The translations under genes and the position numbers were made by a program. The notes below the pieces were generated by a model that was given only the letters and a program-made list of their open reading frames with translations, did not search any database and was not told the DNA's origin. A stretch of 64,000 nt of DNA from Heliopora coerulea (lineage: Eukaryota; Cnidaria; Anthozoa; Scleralcyonacea; Helioporidae), in assembly GCA_030142905.1 (NCBI GenBank), contig JASJOG010000145.1, positions 248,001-312,000 on the forward strand. The letters are read 5' to 3'. Numbering within the stretch: position 1 is the stretch's first letter; every line of letters starts with the position of its first letter. Shown here piece by piece: positions 55,360 through 64,000 of this stretch.

Positions 55360-55475
55360 AAAAATAGGATACTGCTTAGACAGAGTTAAATAAGGTAAAA
55401 AGTTCGAAGGTTAGTGACTACCGCGACTGATATCAAAGAATTCCAACGTTTCGAGCAAAGGCCGTTCATAAAAAC
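55360..55475. mobile_element. Single arm of the hairpin element family (copy E)
   Basis: 'actgcttagacagagttaaa' followed by 'taaggtaaaaagttcgaagg' and 'ccaacgtttcgagcaaagg' matches the left half of copies A to C. The opposite arm is absent. Confidence 0.6.
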
Positions 55476-55749
55476 CAGGTTTTATACGAAAAAGACCAGG
55501 TTTTATACGAAAAAGAGTCATGTGGTAGAAATTTAACCAATGAAATGCGAGAAACAAAAACAAACAAGTCAACGACTAGGAAGTTATTTGCTATTTTCAA
55601 CGACAATCAGCAAACTGGCGTTGGATTGAACCTCAAGAGACCCCAGGGGAACAGAAATATGTATGCGGTATATTTATATGCTTAAAACTATATCCCTACA
55701 CAATTCACGTTTTTACATTCAGTGAATTAATCTCTGTTGTCGGAAACTG
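55476..55749. other. Gene-free stretch
   Basis: Contains a 20-bp-scale direct repeat ('ccaggttttatacgaaaaag' twice near 55480-55518). No exon. Confidence 0.45.
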
Positions 55750-55935
55750 AAAGTTGAAGGAGAGAGAAAGAGGACGAAAGGGAGAAAGAAAAGGCGAGAG
55801 AGGAAGAAGAGAGTGGGAGAAAGAAAGAGGAAGAGAAAAAGAGAATGAGAGAAGGAGAAAAGGAGAGAGGAAGAAAAAGAGTGAGACAGACAGACAGACA
55901 GACAAAGAGAGAGACGGAGAGAAAGAGTGAAGGAG
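55750..55935. repeat. Polypurine (GA-rich) tract
   Basis: About 185 bp of G and A with a short (cagacaga)n core. Confidence 0.95.
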
Positions 55936-56492
55936 TGAGGGAGGAGCGAAGAAAATTCCCATATGAATGTTAATGTGTAAAGATGACATGGATGTTATCA
56001 GAAGAACCCAGGCAATTATGTTAAACTGTCCTTTGGAGATCGTGAGGCTTCTTTAACGCTTAATCACAACCTGGCGATGAAGTTTAGTCTAAACAGTCTG
56101 AGCCAGTTTAGCGCCAGTTTAACAAACAGTATGACAAAAAAAAAACTCTTATAAACAAAGCGAACTCTCCAGAAAGATTGCAATCAATTAACAAAGTTAT
56201 GGGAAAGAGAACGAATATTGGAGATCGCTCTGGGTTAAAGGCCGATGCGAGTCACGTATCAACCGGTGATCGCATGACGCTTAAGATTTCACAGCAGGAG
56301 AAAGGCGGTGGGCATTGTTAGTGAACGCACCGCTTTGCAGCTGAAACACGGTCAACCAGTTACCCCTATTGAGTATTGTTATGAGATTTTTCCGGCCGAT
56401 AACTCCCACAGGTGCAGCTGTTTGGTAGCATAAAATCAGAAAGCTGGCCATTTGATCAACAGACACGGAAGAACCACCTTGAGGACGTAAAC

Positions 56493-57479
56493 ATGAGTAA
56501 CTCCACCGTTGTCGATTTTTACATTAAAATCTGCTACAACGTGGAGGTCCATATCACGAAAAACACGTTGGGTTCCGTAGTATCGGACACGATGGTTTGC
56601 TTTTTGAATCTGTTCACGGCAGCTATTTCAATTTGCAGCAATGCCTTGGTGATCACGGTGTACGTAAAAGTCTCCTCAGTGAAAACAAGCGGCAACCTTC
56701 TTCTTGTGTCGCTTTCGACGCTGGAACTACTCAAGTCGGCGTTCGTACAACCGGCTTTCTTGGTCTGGAAGGTTTTGGAGGTAAGTAGACTGGATTTTTG
56801 CTACTTCTACCTCTTCACGATCATCGCCAACAACTTCTGCACCGTCTCCTCGTTTCTTCAAACCTGCTACCTGATTACGATCGAGCGCTACCTTTCCGTT
56901 TTTCACCCGATCTTTCACATGAAACCGATCGTGAAACGAGCATTAAAGATCGCCATCGTCGTCAACGAGCTGGTCTGGGCTTTCGTTTTGCTGTTCACTT
57001 TCTTCTCTTCGCTACACCGTCTTTACTTCATCCTCATGTGCCTTCTCATAGTCGCGTTTTTAACGGGCACTGCAGTGGTTTATACCAGGATTCGTGCCAA
57101 AATGAGGCAAACCCCGATTCGCAACTGCGAGGCCTCCAATTTGCGCGCCGCCAACAAGCAAGCCGCCGATCGTCGCATGAACAACACAGTGATCTCCCTA
57201 ATCCTCATCTCGCTTGCGTGCTACTTGCCGCTCTTCTTCGTGCTCTTGTATCTTAGTTTCTTCAAGCGAACCTGGTGGCACACGCGGTACGTGATCCCGT
57301 GGGTATACCTCGTGACCTTTTGCACTGCGGCGCTCAATCCGTTCGTGTACTGCTGGAAAAACCGACGCCTGCGGAACGAGATGCTGAAATTCACGACGAG
57401 AGTTTTCACGGCGAACTCCCCCACTTTCGGAACTAGCACAGTGTCGAGCGCACCGACGTCCCAGTCAACGAAAGTTTAG
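56493..57479 (+). CDS. Class A (rhodopsin-like) G-protein-coupled receptor, 328 aa
   Basis: Intronless frame. I start at the ATG at 56493 (context 'aaacATGa'), because upstream in-frame codons contain no ATG. Seven hydrophobic segments are visible. Landmarks: N50 (TM1, SNALVI), C103 before TM3, ERY 131-133 ending TM3, a Y244-containing CYLP in TM6, and NPFVY 282-286 in TM7, then a basic helix 8 and a Ser/Thr-rich tail. N-terminus NSTVV carries a glycosylation site. TM2 has Glu (E78) where Asp 2.50 is normal. The ectodomain CYxxEVHxxxxTxG is shared with the paralogue at 60014-60970. Ligand unknown; overall look is of the cnidarian melanocortin/adenosine/amine-like expansion. Confidence 0.9.
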   Translation: MSNSTVVDFYIKICYNVEVHITKNTLGSVVSDTMVCFLNLFTAAISICSNALVITVYVKVSSVKTSGNLLLVSLSTLELLKSAFVQPAFLVWKVLEVSRLDFCYFYLFTIIANNFCTVSSFLQTCYLITIERYLSVFHPIFHMKPIVKRALKIAIVVNELVWAFVLLFTFFSSLHRLYFILMCLLIVAFLTGTAVVYTRIRAKMRQTPIRNCEASNLRAANKQAADRRMNNTVISLILISLACYLPLFFVLLYLSFFKRTWWHTRYVIPWVYLVTFCTAALNPFVYCWKNRRLRNEMLKFTTRVFTANSPTFGTSTVSSAPTSQSTKV

Positions 57480-59200
57480 GCGGAGCATGGTAAATCTGTT
57501 CCCACGTTTATGTTTGTCTACAAATACCGAAGGAGTTTGAAGACAGATATTTCTACAGAAGCCCTTCCCGGATGCCGGGACGTAGAAGCAGAAACAATTT
57601 AAACAAGTACTGTGTCAATAAAGTGAAATTGATGTGTGCGATCAAATGGTTCAGATGTTTCTTTGATAGAGAACTGGATTCGAATAAACAGCAAATGTCT
57701 GATGTATCTGGCTTGTATATAAAAGCTGGCAGCTGGCGAACTTCGCCGATTACTCTGCAAGGTTTCGCCGGCTATTTTCATTGATAATCAGTGATAAAAC
57801 TGTATCTTTTGCGTTACCAAATCGAACATTTCTAACCCAAAGAACGTTCACAGAAACAGTTTTTTCCAGGCCGTTCTTGTAAGCAAACCTAGCTATGGAA
57901 TTAGGATAATACGTAAATTGCAATTTGTTGGCCGCCATATTGATATTCAAATATGAATGCTGTAAATATGAATAATTTATGTACCACAATTTATATGGAG
58001 TTTTCATCTCCCAAAAAAAATCAACATTTACAGTCCCAAAATGCCAGAAAATGTACTTTCTGGTATATGTATATGTATGTACATTTATATCGATTGCTTT
58101 TTAATCGAATGAGAGATCTCAGACTCTACAGGAAAGTACTTGCTAGATGTTTTCGTGGCCAAGTCAGGATTTGAAGGATGCTGAGCAATTGCGGCGCCAA
58201 CCGTCGAAAAGTGGAGGGCACAAACAGGCGTGTATTCGGGGGGGTGGAACCCTCTGGCATTTTTGTCACGCCACATCTTTTCCTTTCTTACCAAACGCTC
58301 CTTCAATCCACCCCCGAACATAATAATGGACGGGAATGGAAACAGATCACAAAATGATAGCGGTAATCTAACAACCTCACAGAAAAATTTATCCCCCACC
58401 CCCTGATATTTTCAAATGGGATTTCGATGAATCCGAAAATTGACCATGGCGACAACTGAGGGACCGATTCTCCTGGTCTCTCTCACGTCGTAGCCATTGA
58501 TGTTGACGGTCACATAGAAACTGCTGTGGAAATCTTCAAAGTCACCACATTATGTCATTCTAGAGTACAGAAAGTAGAGATATTTCTGTGAAGAAAGGAG
58601 TTTGTAGCTCAATGAGTTTAAAAAACGTTTCTCTGAAGCCTTGAAGTCTTTTACAATTACTCACAAACAAAATTCAATTATTTAGTTATCTTGATTACGG
58701 AAGCTTCTGAACGCTTCATTACATTAATCATGTAGTGAAATTAAATTAGTTACTATGGTTATACGTTTTAGTTTGTCATTCATCGTTTAATATATACTTT
58801 CAAAATACGCCTGAAACAATATTGTTCGTTCACCATGACTATACGTTCGACACATAACTTCTTTATTATATCTAGTAAGATTCATGTTCACTTCCTTACT
58901 TCATTTTTCATTCGAAATGGCGTTTATGTTCTTTCTAATTGAAGTGGTAGTAAGCTACCATGACCACGTTGTTGGTTTATCGATTAATTTTGCACAAAAT
59001 TTAAATTAATTCAATTTATTGACCACATTAGTTTTCACTCACCCAGGTGTGGAGTATTCACCAGGGTGCCAAAACAATTTCAAACGGCAGTCGTCACTAC
59101 TGACAAACAATGCTCAAAGCAAAATTTAAATATTTTGAAACGATTTGTAACGGTGGAAACATCCGACACTGAATGTCATTAAACTTATCTTAGACTGCGA
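57480..59200. other. Intergenic region between convergent receptors
   Basis: Includes the 3' UTR of the first receptor. No exon or clear repeat to 59.2 kb; minus-strand frames at 57750-58399 have no family features. Confidence 0.5.
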
Positions 59201-59204
59201 TGCA

Positions 59205-60062
59205 GGGCCTTTTTGAACTATTTTTGAGTGGGGTCTGTCACCAAAGCGGACCCTATGTTGAAAGCAAGGAACAAATTAATAAAGATATGCGAGGTGGATG
59301 TGACAATTAAACGATGATGCTCCTTGTCCATGATTAGGATCTGAAATTTTGCAGTTGTCAAGTGTCAGTAGCAAATTCATGCTATAGAGCGGACACTGAC
59401 TGAAGGAAACAGGTGACGGTAAAGCTCAGTTGGAACTAGGTTTTCAGCTTTACAAAGCAACAGCTAAGGCAATTAATAGTTTGCTTGCTTAGCTAATATG
59501 TCTGCGCAGCGTGTAGGAAATACAGCATACCACATCAAATCACGCCACGTATATTTCTGACATGTTTGTGGAAGTTGATCGTCCAGGTTAGTGTAGTCTT
59601 GAGAAAGACTGTTGGTGGAAGTGACTGATGTTTCGACAGCCTTGGCGGCGGTCATCTTCAGAGTCAAAAGGACTTTTGACTTTTAACTGTGAAGATGACC
59701 GCCGCTAAGGCTGTCGAAACGTCAGTCACTTTCACCAACAGTCTTTCTCAAGACTACACTAACCTGGACGATCAACCTCCACAAACATATCACGATTCTC
59801 CCAGGTTCAAACCATTTACTTGATTACGTATATTTCTCTATTCCCAATTATTCAAGTCGTTTATGTTCTTGAACTGACGTTCTTTTAAATTTACGAATAT
59901 ACATTTCAGAAAAGATGTTGTCCGGGAGGGGTTTTGTGGGCGTCCAGGGGGGAGAGGACCCCAGTCATATAGTTCAGTAAGGCTTTGTTGCCATGTGGAA
60001 AGGAATGATATTTCTATACATCAGTTTCTTCAAAAACACTTCTCACGATTGCTCTTATAGAC
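59205..60062. repeat. Segmental duplicate, copy B (3' flank and last codons of the second receptor)
   Basis: Counterpart of 1819-3320. It includes the final codons and 3' flank of the receptor at 60014-60970 and carries a hairpin insertion (59559-59825) that copy A lacks. Confidence 0.8.
59559..59825. mobile_element. Hairpin element with hammerhead-like core (copy F) and 12-bp target duplication
   Basis: 'acgtatatttct' flanks it at 59547-59558 and 59826-59837. Arms of about 100 bp begin 'gtttgtggaagttgatcgtc' and its near complement. On the minus strand: CTGAAGA, one unpaired T, GAC-c-GCC...GGC-t-GTC stem II, GAAAC. The duplicate locus near 3100 lacks the insert and reads straight across ('ttcccaat'), so insertion followed the duplication. 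Confidence 0.8.
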
Positions 60063-60970
60063 CGCCTTATTGACCTGTTTTTCCAGCCATAGAGGAAAGG
60101 GTTGATGGCACTGCTTGCAAACACCAGAAGATACGCCCAGGGCACAAAATAATTCATATACACCCAGTCTCGACCAATCATCGCGGCGTATATAGCACAG
60201 CCGCCCACGGGTGCATAGAGGATCATCATGGCGCCAATTATGAACGTCATGTTGACGAGAGTTGCTTTTTCGCGCGTAAAATGCTGTCCAAGATGTTGGC
60301 GTTCGTCTGGGATGCTTTCGTTTGAGATTTGGTGATGGCTACATCGCCGCGACATTTCTAGGAATATTCTTGTGTACAGGATAACAGTTCCTAATAGACA
60401 CAAGATCACAACTGTAAAAGCTACCATGAAGTACACGCGATGAAAATTTCCGAAGAATGTCCCTGTGAGGAACGCCAGCCAAATGAAGACAGTAAGGAAT
60501 ACGGTGACTTTAAAAAAGTCTTTGTTGGCGCTATTTCGGTGTACCGAAGGGTAAAACACGGAGTAATAGCGCTCGAGAGATATCAGAAGGCACGTGATAA
60601 GGAAAGAAACCGCGCCGAAGAAATTGATCGTGAATACTGTGGCGAGGTGGACCGCGCAGGAAAAGTTGTCGGCGTGTTCCAAGATTTTCCAAAGCAGGAA
60701 CAACGGTTGAGCCGTCAAAGCCAGAAGAATATCGGCTATGGACAAGGTCATCAAGAGATAGTTCGAAGGCGTTTGCAAAAGCACGGTGCGTTTGTAAGCT
60801 AAGATTGCCAAGAAATTGGCGAAAACAGCGATGATCATTAGGATTACATCTAAGGTACATACCACAACGTCGGACATCATATGTCCAAAGGTTCTGTCAG
60901 ACACATGGACTTCAATGCTATAGCACGCATAGAGAGGGTCGGATACTCCAGAATTTGTACGGACGTCCAT
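60014..60970 (-). CDS. Class A (rhodopsin-like) G-protein-coupled receptor, 318 aa
   Basis: Intronless minus-strand frame; the first in-frame ATG is at 60970. Seven membrane segments with N52 (FANFLAI), D80 in LSIADILLA (TM2), C105 at the TM3 start, ERY 133-135, LYAP with Y252 in TM6 in place of Trp, and NPFLY 290-294 in TM7, then WKNRSIRRSIR as helix 8. It shares QPLFLLWKILE-type TM2/ECL1 sequence, ERY.SVF.P and the CYxxEVH ectodomain with the plus-strand paralogue, so they are duplicates now in convergent orientation 2.5 kb apart. The last 14 codons are copied at 3275-3319. Ligand and G-protein coupling cannot be read from the sequence. An upstream 5' UTR exon is possible. Confidence 0.9.
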   Translation of the reverse strand: MDVRTNSGVSDPLYACYSIEVHVSDRTFGHMMSDVVVCTLDVILMIIAVFANFLAILAYKRTVLLQTPSNYLLMTLSIADILLALTAQPLFLLWKILEHADNFSCAVHLATVFTINFFGAVSFLITCLLISLERYYSVFYPSVHRNSANKDFFKVTVFLTVFIWLAFLTGTFFGNFHRVYFMVAFTVVILCLLGTVILYTRIFLEMSRRCSHHQISNESIPDERQHLGQHFTREKATLVNMTFIIGAMMILYAPVGGCAIYAAMIGRDWVYMNYFVPWAYLLVFASSAINPFLYGWKNRSIRRSIRAIVRSVFEETDV

Positions 60971-62360
60971 TGGGATTCTTTCGATGTAAGTGCTTTCTGA
61001 ACAGTATTTAAATTTCAGGAGCACAAACGTCTATTTCCAGTGTCTGATGAAGTAGAGTTACTTTTGAAAGGCCAAACAATGTAGACGACGTCAAGTAGTT
61101 TGTCGTGTATTTTATCCTCGCTATGTTAGTTCGACCGTGCAATTGACCCTACGTGATTCATAACTGTTTAATGAATTGGATATCCGTATTGAGAATGATA
61201 GAACGGTAAAAGTGTTAATTAACTCAATAGCGCAGAAGCTGTCAAGCAATTCTCCTAATACAGTTCAAAATATGACTTCGCAAAGCTCCTTTTCTGTCAG
61301 AAGATATTTTTTTCTGTATCTGCGTTTTGCTACTGCCGAAAAAAAAGCTGTAAAGGAATGAGATCAAACCAATAGTCCTTTCCCTCCAAACAAGTTGCTC
61401 AGCTTTGGAAGATATAAGGTCGTATTTTTGCGCGACTATTGCTTATGTCTTGCGACCTCTTCGACGTCCTTTTTCCATAAAAGCTTTTAGAATTTTATGG
61501 CCTTCAATGTTTTCAAACTTTCAGAAAAACCGGCGTTTTATTCGCTTGCGCTAAGCTCACGCATAAATCTCAAGGTCTCAAAGTTCCAGCTGTTTTTATT
61601 TAGTAATGACCAAACTTACAGCTTCTCGAAATTCTTTAGAAAAAGATGATCTTCAATGTTCGTACAAGTGGTAATAAAACACAACACAGGAATTCTGACC
61701 AATACTTCTGAACTGGTCCACGCAAAGCTATGATTCCACCTTGGATGCAAAGATCTCCATTTGAGAGGTACCGGTCAAGCCATCGATTACGTTTTAGATT
61801 AGCATGAGAACCACATTCGGTTTCTTAATAACGTCAGTCACACAGATTGCTCGATGAAGTAATGGCCAGCAATTGACTGTGAACCCCGTTTCGTTTATAT
61901 TTATGTATTCTGGCAGAAATTTAATTTGCCCAGGTTTATCTGATTGGTTTAACGATTTGAGGTGAAACTGTTTACTTTCGCAAAGTACTTCGATCTAAGA
62001 AATTCAATGAGTAGATCATTTATCGTTTAGAAACATTCCTATTAAAGTTCGGAACAAACTGAAAGCCACAGACAAAACTGTAAATCTTTAATTACTAACA
62101 AAATGATATCCAGTAGTGATAAAAAGAATCGAGCCAAAATGCTTCTAATGGTATTTGTGGTTTGAACATGTCTTGTTTCTGAAATAAGAGAGCACGAATG
62201 ATCAGTCACTGCAGGTGTTGCTTTCACAAAAATATTTTAATCACAATTCTCGCAGTAAGCAAATAAATTTTATTTATTCAAACAATTTCGGGAAAAATTG
62301 TTTGGTGAAAGAATCCTAAATGGAGAAAATAAAACCTTGTTTACAACGGCGGGACCTTTG
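60971..62360. other. Upstream region of the second receptor, gene-free
   Basis: Presumably contains the receptor's promoter, not recognisable by motif. No exon. Confidence 0.45.
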
Positions 62361-62800
62361 ATAGATACGGCGGCCGTTTCGTTGGCGACATTAGTTCACG
62401 TGCTCAGAAAACCAGCGCTTCCTCGTTAACATCAAAATTAATGACCGCTTTTCTTTCTCAAGAAGCTGTCACCTTATCTTCGCTGGGAAAAAAGAGAGAA
62501 ATGGTAGGTAAAAGAAAAATAAATAAAACTGCAATTAGAAGGCAGTAAATTTTCGATGCTAGATACCTGACTTCGACGAGATAAACATGATATTGATGAT
62601 AAGCGACCTCTAAAAACTGCAAGAAACCAGAATTTGATATATTTGGGCCGCAGTTTTATCGGCGACATCAATACTGGCAGCAGTTTTACTGGCGACTCAT
62701 GTATGAAAACCTAGCGCTTTCTCGTTCACATCAAAATAAATGGTTGCTTTACATGCTCAGCCGTCTGCCACCTTATCTTCTCTTTGAAATACGAGGAAAA
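62350..62800. repeat. Direct repeat of about 150 bp, two diverged copies
   Basis: 62363-62500 and 62650-62800 share 'gcggc/gccgc.gtttt', 'ggcgacat', 'aaacc.gcgctt.ctcgtt', 'acatcaaaat.aatg' and 'ccaccttatcttc.ct', spaced about 290 bp apart. Non-coding. Confidence 0.65.
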
Positions 62801-64000
62801 CAATGAAACAATCAAATAGAACTGAAATGAGACGGCAAGAAATTCTTAATGCTCAGAGTATGACTCCCGATGCAATCAACGTGATAGCAGCGGTAAGCAA
62901 GCACAAAAAATTACAAGAAGCCAAAATTTACTATGTCGCGACTATGCAAGCTACTGGTCAACGTAATTCTTTTCACTTCATATTGATTTACCATAAATGA
63001 AGACACAACGTACGGAAAGATGGATTACAGCTCACAAATGTTGTCCAAAGTATTAAGTGCCCGATGAAACCACTAATTCTCATTATAGCAGCTCGTTAAT
63101 CACCACACAAGCAACGATATACAGTAATAGGCTCAATATCAACAAAAAATCACCGCCCAGAATCCTTCTAATGAGTACAGCCACACGGTCTCATTAAAGT
63201 CGGTTATATTTCTGCCCGTCAACAAACACCAATTATCCTGTTAACATAAGAGCAAATAACCTTAAAAGGCAAGGTAGAACCAGATTTTTCAAATATGCTG
63301 TGAAATATTAGTCATGTTAAGTGGTGGATAGTGTCACATCATATTGACGTGGTCTTCCAGTTGAGATTTGGGTTCGCATTTCGGGCGTTCAAGTTTAATT
63401 GTAAAATCAAGCAGCTGCAAGAAATATCAGTCCTTTTGCATTGTGTAACAAACTATGTTAATTTTTTTGAACCGCAATTCAATATCTACGTTAGCAAAGA
63501 GTCTGGAAAATAATGAAATACAATCCTAAAAACGGACATTAAGAAAGCAACAAACTGCGAAAAAACATTGTAAGTTACTACACATTCATAAATTTCCCAA
63601 GGGCATGAAAAGACAATGCATTACATATACATATCATTCACGTTAAAACATCATGCCGTCTATAATCACAGAAATACTGATTTCGAGATTCTTTTTAGCG
63701 TAGTCATGAATCCTGTTCAATACTCAAGCCATGGTGAAATTACTTTAAGTTTTGCATTGCATTAGTTTGCACTGACGTGCAGGAAGTGTGAACAGGTTAA
63801 ATATAAATTTTTATTTAAGGTCCACTCTTCAACCTGAGGGATTTTTCGAGACGTGTGTTCCCCCCCCCTTTCAATTTCAGCAGTTATCAACCTAAAGTCC
63901 CTTTCAGTTTTCAACTCATTGTCTTACATATAGTCTACGCTTAACTCCACTTTATTCTGCTTTGTCTATCGTCATAGGCAAGCCAGCATTCTTAGAGGGG
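62801..64000. other. Gene-free right end of window
   Basis: Two plus-strand frames of about 60 codons (62803-63000, 63331-63513) lack support. A 9-C run lies at 63860. Confidence 0.4.

Noticed and set aside
56412..56492. Upstream extension of the first receptor
   Set aside because: The 27 extra codons begin at GTG with no ATG; the first ATG with good context is at 56493. The same reasoning moves the second receptor start to 60970.
56798..57256. 152-codon frame overlapping the first receptor
   Set aside because: Alternative frame of the receptor coding sequence; the receptor frame carries all family landmarks.

Overview
The window looks like nuclear DNA of a cnidarian, most probably an anthozoan such as a coral or sea anemone. 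The sequence is AT-rich, has spliceosomal GT-AG introns, few genes and many microsatellites. It carries several eukaryotic mobile-element classes (PIF/Harbinger, Penelope-like, tRNA-derived SINE) and two rhodopsin-class receptors with intronless coding regions. The taxon is an inference from gene style and repeat content; no marker gene fixes the species.

Genes: (1) 265-477 (+) is the terminal exon of an ATP10-like mitochondrial ATP-synthase assembly factor. (2) 10179-14098 is an almost complete PIF/Harbinger transposon with a two-exon HARBI1-like transposase and a convergent two-exon MADF-BESS protein; both splice models keep frame. (3) 23170-23625 (+) is a small Ser/Lys-rich protein of unknown function. 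(4) 33828-36679 (-) holds the last two recognisable exons of a coiled-coil protein; a possible upstream exon lies at 40253-40387. (5) 56493-57479 (+) and 60014-60970 (-) are two convergent paralogous class A GPCRs.

Repeats dominate the rest. 1.8-3.4 kb is a diverged duplicate of the flank of the second GPCR and still carries its last 14 codons. 5-6, 14-16, 17 and 31 kb hold Harbinger-type or other terminal-inverted-repeat elements, one nested inside another. 7.1-7.8 kb is a satellite-like array. 37.6 and 48.2 kb carry two copies of one tRNA-derived SINE. 51-55 kb carries a sequence present two and a half times.

The most striking content is a set of Penelope-like and retrozyme-like sequences with hammerhead-ribozyme cores. 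A 44-nt hammerhead at 30194-30237 keeps every conserved core base, and a second same-strand hammerhead lies 150 nt upstream. At 41.5-42.4 and 42.9-44.9 kb, Penelope-type GIY-YIG gene ends are arranged head to head with hammerheads pointing outward and simple repeats outside. The second cluster is interrupted by a nearly perfect 452-bp-arm palindrome of another Penelope lineage, flanked by a 12-bp target-site duplication. Hairpin-shaped elements at 0.8, 20.6, 36.0, 54.2, 55.4 and 59.6 kb carry related sequences, four of them with recognisable cores; two have clear flanking duplications of 12 and 14 bp. Together they suggest several generations of target-primed insertion by ribozyme-bearing elements.
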